The translations under genes and the position numbers were made by a program. A stretch of 64,000 bases of DNA from Flavipsychrobacter sp. (GTDB lineage: Bacteria > Bacteroidota > Bacteroidia > Chitinophagales > Chitinophagaceae): contig JARLGY010000018.1 in NCBI GenBank assembly GCA_031292525.1, positions 343,597 through 407,596 of the forward strand, read 5' to 3'. How positions within the stretch are numbered: the first letter of the stretch is position 1; every line of letters begins with the position of its first letter. The notes under the pieces were generated by a model. The model searched no databases, was not told the DNA's origin, and was given only the letters and a program-made list of their open reading frames with translations. Below, piece after piece: positions 8,286 to 17,700 of the stretch.

Positions 8286-9296
8286 ATGCTTCGATTTCAG
8301 CACATGTCTTACCTGTTTGCACTCGGCATATTGCCGGTGTTTATAGCGTTGTTTTTATGGATGCTCTACTGGCGTAAAAGCAAATTGGAAAAAATAGGCG
8401 ATGAAGAACTGGTTGCCTCACAAATACGTGGATTTATACCGGGCCGCCATACGTTCAAATTCATTTTGCTGGCGGTAGGGCTGGGTGCCATCATTATTGG
8501 CTGGGCCAACCTGCAAAGCGCAGACCATGTAGAAAAGATACAACGCAAGGGCGTAGATGTAGTTATTGCACTTGATGTAAGTAAAAGCATGCTGGCAAAA
8601 GACCTGCAGCCTGACAGGCTTACACGGGCCAAGCAACTTATATCGCGCATTATAGACAAGATGCAGAATGACAGGGTAGCCCTGGTACTATTTGCAGGGA
8701 GATCTTACCTGCAAGTACCTATGACTGTTGACTATAGTGCAGTAAAAATGATGCTGCAAAATGCAGGGCCCGAGTCGGTACCTACACAGGGGACCGTGAT
8801 AGGCGATGCTGTAGATATGGCCATGCAATCTTTTTCTAAACAGGAAAGGAAGTATAAGACCCTCATTATTATATCGGACGGGGAAGACCACGATGAAAAA
8901 GCAATAACCAAAACCAGGGAAGCAGCCGATGCGGGGGTGATAGTACATACTGTAGGTATAGGATCGCCACAGGGCGCTACTATATTTGACCCTGCAACAA
9001 AATCTGTAAAGCTGGATGATAATGGCCAACCCGTCATCAGCAAACTGAACGAGGACGAAATGAAACAAATAGCTGCTGCAGGGCATGGCACATATAGCTT
9101 ACTGCAAAACACTGACGAGGTAGCCAACAAATTGGTGAAGGAGATGGATGGCATGGAGCAGAAAAGCCTGGGTGCAGTTGTATTTACAGACTACACCAGC
9201 TATTTCCAGTACTTCCTGGCAGTTGGTTTGCTTGCTTTACTTATTGAGTGGTTATTGCCAGGCGCGAAAACAAAATTGAAAGCAAAGACAGCATGA
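8286..9296 (+). CDS. batB: BatB-like von Willebrand factor A membrane protein
   Basis: 336 residues from the ATG at 8286 (an ATG at 8304 is also possible). Two membrane segments lie in the first ~75 residues, a VWA domain at about 90-285 and a final membrane segment at about 300-320. The metal-binding MIDAS motif is complete: DVSKS (D-x-S-x-S), a Thr in the VPTQGT loop, and ISDGEDHDE. VWA proteins of the Bat (Bacteroides aerotolerance) group act in the membrane with a MoxR AAA+ ATPase, and are thought to help assemble or protect complexes under stress. The stop overlaps the next start in ATGA, coupling it to a TPR protein. Neither BatA nor BatD is present beside it; a MoxR gene lies 48 kb away. 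Confidence 0.8.
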   Translation: MLRFQHMSYLFALGILPVFIALFLWMLYWRKSKLEKIGDEELVASQIRGFIPGRHTFKFILLAVGLGAIIIGWANLQSADHVEKIQRKGVDVVIALDVSKSMLAKDLQPDRLTRAKQLISRIIDKMQNDRVALVLFAGRSYLQVPMTVDYSAVKMMLQNAGPESVPTQGTVIGDAVDMAMQSFSKQERKYKTLIIISDGEDHDEKAITKTREAADAGVIVHTVGIGSPQGATIFDPATKSVKLDDNGQPVISKLNEDEMKQIAAAGHGTYSLLQNTDEVANKLVKEMDGMEQKSLGAVVFTDYTSYFQYFLAVGLLALLIEWLLPGAKTKLKAKTA

Positions 9297-10051
9297 AAAA
9301 ATACATCAGCTTATTTATAGTTTTAGTTGGCGTTTGCGGCAATACAGCACACGCGCAAAACCAGGCCGATGCATTGATACGGCAGGGTAACAAATTGTAT
9401 GAACAACAAAAATACAATGATGCAGCAGCAGACTACCAGAAAGCGTTAACTAAAAATCCAAACTATACACCAGGGCTTTTTAACCTGGGCAACTCGCTTT
9501 ACCAGCAACAGAAGTTTGATGCATCGCGACAAGTGATGACAGCCACAGCCAACGCTACTAAAGACAAAACTGCCAAGGCGGGGGTAAACTACAACATAGG
9601 CAATACCTACATGGCCGAAAAAAAGTGGGAAGATGCAGTAAACAGTTACAAGCAAACATTGCGCAACAACCCCCAGGATCTCGATGCCAAATACAACTTA
9701 TCGTACGCAGAGCAAATGCTGAAGAAACAGCAACAGCAAGGTGGCGGAGGTAGTAAAGACCAGAAAAAAGACGACAAGAAAGATAAAAATAAGGACAAAC
9801 AAAACCAGAAGCAAAACAAGGACGATAAGGGTAAAGACAAGGATAAAGACAAACAAAACCAGGACCAGCAGAATAAGGATAATAAGGACGATAAAGACAA
9901 GCAAGACCAACAGCCACAAAGCCAGCCCAGCAAGCTTACACAACAGCAAGCCGACCAGGTACTGAACGCTTTGCAGAACGAGGAAAAGAAACTACAGGAC
10001 AAACTGAACAAGGAAAAGGGCATACCTGCAAGAATGGATAAAGACTGGTAG
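9293..10051 (+). CDS. batC: BatC-like TPR protein with charged low-complexity tail
   Basis: 252 residues. The ATG at 9293 overlaps the batB stop (ATGA) and gives a clean signal peptide (MKKYISLFIVLVGVCGNTAHAQ), which decides the start over codons further upstream. Three TPR repeats (about 25-145) follow: NKLYEQQKYNDAAADYQKAL, NPNYTPGLFNLGNSLYQQQK and WEDAVNSYKQTLRNNP, each with the Ala/Gly/Tyr spacing of the motif. Residues ~155-215 are almost entirely Lys, Asp, Gln and Asn (repeats of DKDK/NKDN). A final helix ends in RMDKDW, a tail common in BatC proteins. It probably acts in the periplasm as scaffold for BatB. Confidence 0.8.
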   Translation: MKKYISLFIVLVGVCGNTAHAQNQADALIRQGNKLYEQQKYNDAAADYQKALTKNPNYTPGLFNLGNSLYQQQKFDASRQVMTATANATKDKTAKAGVNYNIGNTYMAEKKWEDAVNSYKQTLRNNPQDLDAKYNLSYAEQMLKKQQQQGGGGSKDQKKDDKKDKNKDKQNQKQNKDDKGKDKDKDKQNQDQQNKDNKDDKDKQDQQPQSQPSKLTQQQADQVLNALQNEEKKLQDKLNKEKGIPARMDKDW

Positions 10052-10114
10052 CAGACCATGTGAAACAGGATATGTTTTTAATAAAAAACTGCAACGCTCA
10101 TTATACTTATTATG

Positions 10115-10140
10115 CCCCGGCTTTATGGCCGGGGTTATTT
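10115..10140 (+). terminator. Terminator after batB-batC
   Basis: A 7-bp GC stem (CCCCGGC/GCCGGGG) with loop TTTATG, followed by TTATTTTTTG. Confidence 0.85.
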
Positions 10141-10487
10141 TTTGCATATTGTATTGCATTCATCAGCTACGCTTTTTTCACGCAATTGCATTGCACTATA
10201 TGCTGGAAAAAGAAGTCCATTTATGTGGCGTACATGACAATCCTAATTCCTTTTCTTTCCTTTTTTATAGCATGACGACCATGTAGGTTGTACACATGTT
10301 TTCAACATCATTATAAAAAAATTTGAAGATTTTTTTTTAGTCGCAAAATTATTTTTAATATTGTGGTAAGGATTGTACTTACTAACCCATCCTTTATAGA
10401 AACCCGGCAGTTCACAACACTTGCCGGGTTTTTTTTGTACAGCCGCAAAGCCTTTCCTGCAGCCTATTTCAACGATCACCGTTTTGT
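10141..10487 (+). other. Intergenic region with isolated terminator; possible small RNA or leader
   Basis: No credible protein is encoded. A TAATATTG element (10356-10363, one mismatch to TAnnTTTG) is followed ~70 nt later by a strong terminator hairpin (10401-10437). That hairpin is separate from the batC terminator and 50 nt ahead of the pseudouridine synthase start. A short transcript of roughly 60-70 nt, or an attenuated leader of the next gene, would explain it. Confidence 0.35.
10401..10437 (+). terminator. Isolated terminator hairpin upstream of pseudouridine synthase
   Basis: A 9-bp stem AACCCGGCA/TGCCGGGTT with a 12-nt loop and a run of eight T. Confidence 0.75.
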
Positions 10488-11075
10488 ATGTTCGACTATT
10501 TTATCTTTTACAAACCTTTTAATGTGCTCTCGCAGTTTTCTGAAGAAGGTGATAAAAAAACGCTGGCACACTACTTACCCCATGTTGCAAAAAATGTTTA
10601 CCCGGTAGGCCGGCTCGATTACGACAGTGAAGGACTGTTGTTACTTACTAACGATAAAGCACTCACACATCAATTGCTCGATCCTTCTTTCAAACACAAA
10701 CGCACCTACCTGGTACAAGTAGAAGGATTGATAAATACAGCAGCAATAAAAAGTTTACAACAAGGAGTTACCATAACTATCGACGGCAAAAAATACACTA
10801 CTCTACCGGCAGAGGCAGAGTTATTATCTGAACCACCTTTGCTACCCGACCGCAACCCACCTATACGCTACAGGAAAAACGTACCAGACTCGTGGTTGTC
10901 TCTCACGCTTACAGAAGGCAAGAACAGACAAGTGCGCAGAATGACAGCAGCAGTAGGTTTCCCAACACTGCGATTAGTGCGATATAGTATAGGCAACGTA
11001 ACTATTGGCAACATGCAGCCCGGGGAAAGCATTAAGCTGGCTAGCACAGACAAACAATTGCTATTTAGCCGCTGA
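10488..11075 (+). CDS. rluE: rRNA pseudouridine synthase, RsuA/RluE type
   Basis: 195 residues, beginning directly with the catalytic domain (DYFIFYKPFNVLSQF) and lacking an S4 RNA-binding domain, as in RluE. The catalytic motif GRLDYDSEGLLLLTND supplies the nucleophilic Asp (about residue 43). KRTYLVQVEG and the C-terminal EGKNRQVRRMTAAVGFPTLRL block complete the RsuA-family signature. RluE isomerises U2457 of 23S rRNA; that exact target is inferred from length and domain content. The gene stands alone between an isolated hairpin and the adk promoter. Confidence 0.85.
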   Translation: MFDYFIFYKPFNVLSQFSEEGDKKTLAHYLPHVAKNVYPVGRLDYDSEGLLLLTNDKALTHQLLDPSFKHKRTYLVQVEGLINTAAIKSLQQGVTITIDGKKYTTLPAEAELLSEPPLLPDRNPPIRYRKNVPDSWLSLTLTEGKNRQVRRMTAAVGFPTLRLVRYSIGNVTIGNMQPGESIKLASTDKQLLFSR

Positions 11076-11130
11076 ATGGCATATATTTGACCGCTATCCT
11101 TCCCGGCATGTTATTATTATCATATTTTTC

Positions 11131-11160
11131 ATTGCTTATTCGCAGGTATGGTTATTTTTG
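11131..11160 (+). promoter_or_regulatory. Promoter of adk-obg
   Basis: ATTG (11131-11134), an 18-nt spacer and TATTTTTG (11153-11160) match the Bacteroidota -33/-7 pattern. A second TATTTTTG at 11173-11180 is too close to the ATG at 11186 to be the main element. Confidence 0.55.
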
Positions 11161-11185
11161 TGCTGTTTAAAATATTTTTGCAATT

Positions 11186-11767
11186 ATGTTCAATTTAATT
11201 TTGTTCGGCCCTCCCGGTAGTGGCAAGGGCACCCAATCGGAAAATGTTGTGAAGACATACCGATTGCAGCACATATCTACCGGCGACCTTTTACGTGATG
11301 AAGTAACACGGCATACGCCACTAGGTGTAGAAGCCAAAAAATACATGGATCAGGGTTTATTGGTACCAGACGAAGTGGTGATAGGAATGATAAGCAGCAA
11401 GATAGACGAACTGCCAGATGCACGTGGTTTTATATTTGATGGCTTCCCGCGTACCAAGGCACAAGCAGAAGCCCTGGATAAACTGCTGGAGTTTAAAAAT
11501 ACAGCTATAAACCTGGTATTGTCTCTTGAAGTACCGGAACAGCAACTTATAGATCGTCTGGTAGGCCGCGGGGCTACATCAGGCCGTTCTGATGACAATG
11601 CAGAAGTGATTACCAAACGTATAAAGGAATACCACGCAAAAACCGCAACAGTTGCCAGCCATTATGCTGAACAAGGAAAGCTGGAACGCGTGAAAGGTGA
11701 TAATACAATAGAAGATACATTCAGGCTTTTAGCCAAACAAATAGATAAATACCTGTTACCAGCGTAA
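11186..11767 (+). CDS. adk: Adenylate kinase (short form)
   Basis: 193 residues. The P-loop is GPPGSGKGT near the N-terminus, followed by the AMP-binding region ([12 protein letters not shown]), [13 protein letters not shown] and the DRLVGRG...SGRSDDN segment. The ~27-residue LID insertion of long-form enzymes is missing, so this is the short form. The enzyme interconverts ATP + AMP and 2 ADP in the cytoplasm. obg follows 5 nt downstream, indicating an operon. Confidence 0.95.
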   Translation: MFNLILFGPPGSGKGTQSENVVKTYRLQHISTGDLLRDEVTRHTPLGVEAKKYMDQGLLVPDEVVIGMISSKIDELPDARGFIFDGFPRTKAQAEALDKLLEFKNTAINLVLSLEVPEQQLIDRLVGRGATSGRSDDNAEVITKRIKEYHAKTATVASHYAEQGKLERVKGDNTIEDTFRLLAKQIDKYLLPA

Positions 11768-11772
11768 GTATT

Positions 11773-12771
11773 GTGGAGAAAGGAAATTTTGTTGATTATA
11801 TAAGGATATTCTGTCGCTCAGGCAAAGGTGGTGCAGGAAGCACACACTTTGCCCGTACTAAGTTTGATGCACAGGCAGGACCAGACGGCGGAGACGGCGG
11901 ACGTGGTGGCCACATAATACTTAAAGGTAACAGCCAGTTATGGACTTTGCTGCACCTGCGCTATTATAAGAACGTGCATGCCGAAGATGGCCAGAACGGC
12001 AGCAAGAATAAATGCACCGGGCGCTTTGGTAAAGACGTGATCATAGAGGTGCCGCTGGGCACCATAGCCAAAGACCAGGAAACAGACGAGATAGAAGCTG
12101 AAATACTTGAAGACGGCCAGGAAGTAATATGGTTGCATGGTGGTCGTGGCGGCTTGGGTAACTCAAACTTTGCCACAGCTACCAACCAGGTACCGGAATA
12201 CTCACAACCAGGCGAAATGGGTATTGAAGGGTATAAGAACCTGGAACTGAAAGTACTTGCCGATGTGGGCCTTGTGGGCTTCCCTAATGCGGGCAAATCA
12301 ACTCTACTATCTGTAGTAAGTGCTGCTAAACCTAAAATAGCCAATTACGCATTTACAACTGTAGTACCCCAACTCGGTATAGTAGCCTACCGCGATAATA
12401 AGTCTTTCTGCATGGCAGATTTGCCGGGCATCATAGAAGGTGCAGCGGAAGGTAAAGGGTTAGGACATCGTTTTCTGCGCCATATAGAGCGCAATGCGGC
12501 CCTTTTGTTCCTGATACCGGCAGATAGCAACGACCATGCGAAAGAGTTTGATATACTCATAAATGAGCTGGAACAGTTTAACCCTGAGTTGCTTGATAAA
12601 AAGATCATCCTGGCTATAAGCAAAAGCGAAATGCTGGACGATGAACTAAAAACAGAAATAGCCAAGACCTTACCTAAACATATTCCGCATGTTTTCATCT
12701 CTTCTTTATCTAACCAGGGTATAGACAAGTTGAAAGATATGCTTTGGAAGGCGCTTACAGAAGAAGGATAG
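11773..12771 (+). CDS. obg: GTPase Obg (ribosome assembly)
   Basis: 332 residues with a GTG start, the only start giving the conserved [17 protein letters not shown]-terminus. The glycine-rich Obg fold spans about 1-158. The G domain follows with G1 [10 protein letters not shown]2 TTVVPQLG and G3 [10 protein letters not shown]4 reads ISKSEML, where [N/T]KxD is usual. The C-terminal OCT domain is absent, as common in this phylum. Obg proteins act in late 50S maturation and stringent/growth control. Co-transcribed with adk; a terminator follows. Confidence 0.95.
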   Translation: MEKGNFVDYIRIFCRSGKGGAGSTHFARTKFDAQAGPDGGDGGRGGHIILKGNSQLWTLLHLRYYKNVHAEDGQNGSKNKCTGRFGKDVIIEVPLGTIAKDQETDEIEAEILEDGQEVIWLHGGRGGLGNSNFATATNQVPEYSQPGEMGIEGYKNLELKVLADVGLVGFPNAGKSTLLSVVSAAKPKIANYAFTTVVPQLGIVAYRDNKSFCMADLPGIIEGAAEGKGLGHRFLRHIERNAALLFLIPADSNDHAKEFDILINELEQFNPELLDKKIILAISKSEMLDDELKTEIAKTLPKHIPHVFISSLSNQGIDKLKDMLWKALTEEG

Positions 12772-12798
12772 TATTCATCCGATCTCATTCATAATAAA

Positions 12799-12841
12799 CC
12801 GTTATAACATCGCAACGCTGATGTATAACGGTTTTTATTTT
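12799..12841 (+). terminator. Terminator of adk-obg
   Basis: Inverted repeat CCGTTATAACATC/GATGTATAACGG (one bulged base, 8-nt loop) followed by TTTTTATTTT. Confidence 0.75.
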
Positions 12842-12842
12842 G

Positions 12843-12850
12843 TAAATTTG
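12843..12850 (+). promoter_or_regulatory. -7 element of tmRNA promoter (TAAATTTG)
   Basis: An exact TAnnTTTG match about 54 nt before the mature tmRNA 5' end, leaving a leader of about 45 nt to be removed by RNase P. No clear -33 box at standard spacing. Confidence 0.45.
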
Positions 12851-12903
12851 CAGTAGCTCTTTAAGTAAATGTGAAGACTACTTACCGCTACATTTTATGT
12901 AAC

Positions 12904-13272
12904 GGGGCCGACTGGTTTTGACAGCATAAGGCAGGGTAGGTGTAAGCATGTCGTGCGTTGTGTAATTAGCACGTAAATCTGAATGCTCAAACTTCAACTG
13001 GCGAATCTAACTACGCCATGGCTGCTTAATCAGAGATTAACGCAACCATTATGGCCGCCGGGAATGCTGCCCATTGCAGTCCCCGCCGCCCAATCAAACA
13101 AATAATGGGATAAGGCTTGTATTGCTACGCTGCAAGCATTAAAATCAAAGTGGCTGGGAAGCAGGTAGGTTTGTCCTTTTCCGGCAGGCTTCCAAGATCA
13201 AATAAAGGAATAAACATGTAGAAAGCTTATTGGGCATGTGTTTGGACCCGGGTTCGAATCCCGGCGGCTCCA
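12904..13272 (+). ncRNA. ssrA: tmRNA (ssrA)
   Basis: The 5' end GGGGCCGACTGGTTTTGACA and the 3' end GGGTTCGAATCCCGGCGGCTCC pair to form the alanyl-tRNA-like acceptor stem (7 bp, one G-U) and a complete T-arm. CCA is not fully encoded. The tag reading frame at 13000-13029 reads GESNYAMAA then TAA, starting with a Gly resume codon as in other Bacteroidota. The ~240 nt after the tag should hold the pseudoknots. tmRNA with SmpB rescues stalled ribosomes and tags the nascent chains for proteolysis. Confidence 0.95.
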
Positions 13273-13275
13273 CAA

Positions 13276-13310
13276 AAGATAAAACCCTTGCCTAGCAAGG
13301 GTTTTATCTT
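13276..13310 (+). terminator. Terminator of tmRNA
   Basis: A 16-bp perfect stem (AAGATAAAACCCTTGC and its complement) with a 3-nt loop, followed by TTTATTTTTT. It also lies at the 3' end of the reverse-strand SDR gene. Confidence 0.9.
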
Positions 13311-13319
13311 TTTATTTTT

Positions 13320-14186
13320 TCAGAGCCAATTTTTTGTTTTTTCTACGCAATAATTCCAAATTAATTCTTCATGCTTTTGACTATAGTATTTGTTTGAAAC
13401 TATCGCTTGTTTTTTATTGACAAAGTACTTTCCACTTATATTCTTCATTTCATTTGATGTAGCCAGATACAACATAGTTTCTGCCCCTTGCTCTGCTGTT
13501 TTTAGAAATGGTCTTGCCAATTTTGCAATTATATTGAAGAATACTCCCAAGTTACTCTTCACTCCAAAACTTGTCGCGACAGCTCCAGGATGTAGTGTAT
13601 TTACAGTAAGGTTATGAGCATCCAATTGTTTTAATTCATTGGATAGATGTTGGGTTATCCAAATCAAAAATAATTTGGCATTACCATAAGCCGTAAGCGG
13701 TGTGTAATTTTTCGTCATTCCCAAATCGTCGAAGTCCGGTTTTGCAGCAAGTTTATGAGCATCCGAAGACACGTTAATTATGCGTCCGTCCTCACTTTGC
13801 TTTAAGGGGTCCAATAATAATTTGGTTAACAGGAAGGGGGCTAAAAGATTTATGGCAAGTGTTTTTTCAAAACCTTCTATTGTTATTTCTCTTTCCTTAT
13901 TCATAATTCCGCCAGCATTATTAATCAATACATCCAGCTTGCCATACCTACTAATAAAAGTCTCAGCAACTTTTTTCACATCATTCATTAAAAGCAAATC
14001 CCCTATAACAAAATTCACATCTTTATTAGCTGAGATAGACCGTATTTCTTCACATACTTGTATGGTTTTTTCTTGATTCCTTCCGTGAATTACTACAATG
14101 TAATTCGATTTTGCCATTGCAATAGCCGCAGCTTTTCCAATGCCGCTGGTTGCGCCGGTTATTAAAACTATTTTTCTATCATTCAT
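13320..14186 (-). CDS. SDR-family oxidoreductase (retinol dehydrogenase-like)
   Basis: 288 residues from the ATG at 14186; the upstream TTG at 14213 lies inside the -7 element TAAGTTTG (14218-14211) and cannot be the start. Rossmann fold with TGATSGIG (NAD(P) binding), NNAGG, and the catalytic Ser (NVSSDAHK) and Tyr-x-x-x-Lys (AYGNAKLF). The SSDAHK form is typical of retinol/short-chain dehydrogenases acting on hydrophobic carbonyls. It is divergent from an HxlR regulator and shares with it an operator-like palindrome cluster. Codon use is visibly richer in A and T than neighbouring core genes. It ends 47 nt after the tmRNA, and no integrase is nearby. Confidence 0.8.
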   Translation of the reverse strand: MNDRKIVLITGATSGIGKAAAIAMAKSNYIVVIHGRNQEKTIQVCEEIRSISANKDVNFVIGDLLLMNDVKKVAETFISRYGKLDVLINNAGGIMNKEREITIEGFEKTLAINLLAPFLLTKLLLDPLKQSEDGRIINVSSDAHKLAAKPDFDDLGMTKNYTPLTAYGNAKLFLIWITQHLSNELKQLDAHNLTVNTLHPGAVATSFGVKSNLGVFFNIIAKLARPFLKTAEQGAETMLYLATSNEMKNISGKYFVNKKQAIVSNKYYSQKHEELIWNYCVEKTKNWL

Positions 14187-14228
14187 TTTGCAAGTATTGT
14201 GTTTACCTTGCAAACTTAGGTATATTCG

Positions 14229-14279
14229 CTAACCGATGGTTAGTAATAACCAATTGGTTAGCGCTAACTCTTGGGTTAG
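14229..14279. promoter_or_regulatory. Operator-like cluster of CTAACC/GGTTAG inverted repeats
   Basis: Four inverted arrangements of one half-site: CTAACC-GAT-GGTTAG (14229-14243), TAACCAATTGGTTA (14247-14260, perfect), GTTAGCGCTAAC (14257-14268, perfect) and CTAAC-tcttgg-GTTAG (14264-14279). They fill the gap between the SDR -7 element and the HxlR start, where a winged-helix dimer would be expected to bind. Confidence 0.7.
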
Positions 14280-14297
14280 TAATACAAATCCTATAGC

Positions 14298-14651
14298 ATG
14301 AAAAAGATAAAAATCGATGATGTCCCTTGCGACGCTGCTACTTTTAGAGCTATTCGTGATGCGATGGAAGTTTTAAACGGAAGTTGGAAATTGCCTATTT
14401 TACTTTCGTTAAAAGCAGGGCCAAAGCACTTTAAGCAGATTGCAAAAGAGGTGGAGGGCATTAGTGATAAAATGTTATCTAAAGAATTAAAAAGTCTGGA
14501 ATCAAACTATTTGATAAAACGTACTGTTTACGATACATTTCCTCCAACAGTCGAATATGAGGTAATGGAGTACACTGAAACATTACAAGAAGTAATGCTG
14601 GCTTTAAGAAATTGGGGTACTACGCATAGAAAGAAAGTCATGGGGAAATAG
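14298..14651 (+). CDS. HxlR-family transcriptional regulator
   Basis: 117 residues, a normal length for this MarR-related winged-helix family. It contains the expected N-terminal Cys (VPCDAA), the helix pair NGSWKLPILLSLKAGPKHF, the recognition helix region EGISDKMLSKELKSLE, and a wing ending in PPTVEYEVMEYTETL. The N-terminal Cys is the residue used for redox or electrophile sensing in relatives such as HypR and QorR. The likely target is its own divergent promoter and the SDR gene, through the GGTTAG palindromes between them. Confidence 0.85.
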   Translation: MKKIKIDDVPCDAATFRAIRDAMEVLNGSWKLPILLSLKAGPKHFKQIAKEVEGISDKMLSKELKSLESNYLIKRTVYDTFPPTVEYEVMEYTETLQEVMLALRNWGTTHRKKVMGK

Positions 14652-14724
14652 CTTCATGTTCTTGAAAATCTGTGCGAAGAAATTCTATTATTGTTCTGTC
14701 ATTCCGTGCGGGAATTCCACAAAA

Positions 14725-14755
14725 ATAGACCATCTCAAAATTTGAGATGGTCTAT
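14725..14755. terminator. Bidirectional terminator
   Basis: A 15-bp perfect inverted repeat (ATAGACCATCTCAAA) around a single central base, between the HxlR gene and the convergent histidine kinase. Confidence 0.75.
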
Positions 14756-14778
14756 TTCATTAAGAAGCTTTATACTAA

Positions 14779-17700
14779 TCAGAGCATCTTAATAATATTA
14801 AATACCTGGTTCACTTCTGCATGTACATTCTTTAGTAACAACTCTATCTTTTCTGCATCTAAGGCTGTAAGGTGTTCGAATTCCTTAGCCATTTTTGATA
14901 GCGGTATCATACCCGAGGATGCTGCAGTGCCATATAACCTATGACCAGCACTGTTTAATGCAGCCAGGTTTTTATCTTCCCAACCCTTGGTAAATGCAGC
15001 TAAAGATGTCTGCATTTCTATCTTTACAAGGTCCAGCACTTTATTCAGCATTTCTTTATCATCGCCAATGTAAGCCTTAAGGGTATTTATATTAAAATGT
15101 GCATTTTCGCCTGTAGCAGCTAGTGGGTCTTCCGCTTCCTGGTTTTGAGCATCTATATCCAGCCATTTATTTAAAGTAACTGCCAATGTTTCTTCCACAA
15201 TAGGTTTTACTACAAAATCATCCATACCTGCGGCAAGGCATTTTTCTTTTTCACCTTTTACATTACCCGCGGTAAGCGCTATAATAGGTATATGCTTACT
15301 TCCCTCCAGTTGCCTTATCGTTTGAGTAGCTTCATACCCATTCATTTCTGGCATTTGTACATCCATTAATATCAGATCAGGTATTTGCTTCTTATAGTAA
15401 GCTATAGCCTCAACACCGTTCTTAGCCTCCAGCACAATAGCATTAGGTGCTATTTTTTGAATAATGGTATGGGCAAGCAACATGTTAACCATGTTATCTT
15501 CTGCAATCAATATAGTAAACTGGCCAGCGGTGATCTCAGACTGATGAGCGTTATCTTCCACTACCTTTTTATCCTTCTTGTGCAGCCGTGCCAGCCCATT
15601 GTATATGTCCTGCATTTTTATAGGCTTCACCAACCGCTGGCTCACCTGCAGTTCATCGCAAGCTTTAATGATCATACCATCGTCAGACGAGCTATGCAAC
15701 ATTATAATAGGCTGCTCTTCAGGGGTTGCATAAAAACTTTCCCTGATCTTTCGTATCGTCTCCAGGCCGTCCATAAATGGCATATGGTAGTCCATGAGAA
15801 TAACATCATACCGTGCACCGCTTGCCAATAGTTGCAACGCCTCATATCCATTCCGGGCCTCAGTGGTCTGGATGTTTTTGAGCAGCAGCATTTGGGCAAT
15901 GATCATCCGGTTGTTATCATTATCATCTACTACAAGAACATTTTTAACCTGGTCGATATTTTCCCAGTTGATCGCCTCCCCTGCCTCTGACTTAAACATA
16001 ACATCGAAGTAAAAAGTACTGCCTACGCCTTGTTTACTATACAGCTGCAAGCGGCTGTCCATCAACCCCAATAGTTTATTTGAAATAGTTAACCCTAACC
16101 CAGTACCCCCATACTTCTTGGTGGTCGAACTATCCTCCTGCGAGAAGGCTTCAAATATTTTTTCCTGCTTCTCTGGTTTGATGCCAATACCCGTATCTCT
16201 TACACTAAACCGTATCTCAGTTTGGTCGCCTTGGGTGGCTAGCGTTTCTATCTTAAGCTCGATCTCTCCCTTCTGGGTAAACTTCGAGGCATTACCTAAA
16301 AGGTTGATCAATATCTGTTTTAGCCTTACAGAGTCTGCATAAATGAACCGGGGCAGATCTGGTGAAACATTCAGTAACATCTCCAGCCCCTTGTTCTGTA
16401 CCTGGTAAGTAATGATATCGGTAGCCTGGCAACTCATTTCGTATAAGTCGCACTTCTCTGCATCCAGCTCTAGTTTGCCTGCTTCTATTTTAGAGAAGTC
16501 CAGGATATCATTTATAATGCTAAGCAGGGCATTGGCAGATTGATTGACGATAGTTAAATATTGCTGCTGGGTTTCGTTGAGGTTAGTTTTTAAAACAAGA
16601 TCTGTAAACCCAATAACTCCATTAAGAGGCGTCCGTATCTCATGACTCATATTGGCCAGGAACTCAGATTTTGCAACACTTGCTTGTTCAGCATGTATTT
16701 TGGCAATCTTTAATTCCTCTCTCTGACTGATTATCGAACTTATGTTTTGGGTAAACATCATCATACCGCCAATACTGCCATCATATTGGTACCATGGTCG
16801 CATTTCCCATGCAATGTATTGGTTCTCATTATCGCCATTTAACGACACAATAGGTTCCTCTTCCCTTCGCTCTACTAACCCGTGCAAAATTCTTGTATGC
16901 AATGCACGTCTCTCATCCGGTATACCGGGGAAAATATCATAGTGAGAAATTCCAATCACATTTTGCCCGGTAAGATGGTAATCTTCCATCCAGCGTTTAC
17001 TTACGGCCACGTACTTCATGTCATTGTCAAACATAGCTACGGCAGCAGGTGCATGTTCTACAAATGCTGATAATCTTGCTTTTTCCGTAACTAACGCGCG
17101 CTCAACAACTTTCCTTTCTGTGATGTCTCTTGCTATACCCAGGTAACCTATTATTTGTTCATTAACATCCTGGATTGCAGTACAAACAAGCGATACTATT
17201 CTCTTAGTTCCATCTTTTTTCACGTAGGTCCATTCTCGTTGCTCTGAGCCTATAATATCAACCTTAGCAGTAAATACATTAAATCCTTCTACCGTGTGGC
17301 CAAGTTCTGTTGTCAATTCTTTACCCCTGGCAACCATTTCATCAGACGAATGAATAATAGCTGGCGATTGCTTACCAACCATTTCTTCTGCTGTGTAACC
17401 AAGCATTCTTTCAGCACCGGCATTGAAGACATTTATTGTACCATTAGTATCAGTAGCAATGATGCTAACCTCTGAAGCTGCCTGCAATACATCATTCAAT
17501 AGTTTACGGGAACGGATAACGTCAAGCTCCGCTTTTTTAGACTTGTCAATATCCTGGAATGCACCAAAAAGTCTGGTACACACGCCATCTATAAACTCTG
17601 GGTTGCCCAGGGCCCGTACCCACAATTCTTTGCCCAATTGGTTAACGATCTGTAGTTCTATATCCCATGGACGTCCATGTTCAATAGCCTGGTTAACAGC

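Noticed and set aside
9646..10059. Reverse-strand 137-residue Cys/Ser/Phe-rich frame opposite batC
   Set aside because: It is the complement of the Lys/Asp/Gln low-complexity tail; its composition is an artefact.
10060..10275. 71-residue open frame after batC
   Set aside because: It contains the batC terminator hairpin, has poor composition for a protein and no start signal; it is an accidental open frame.
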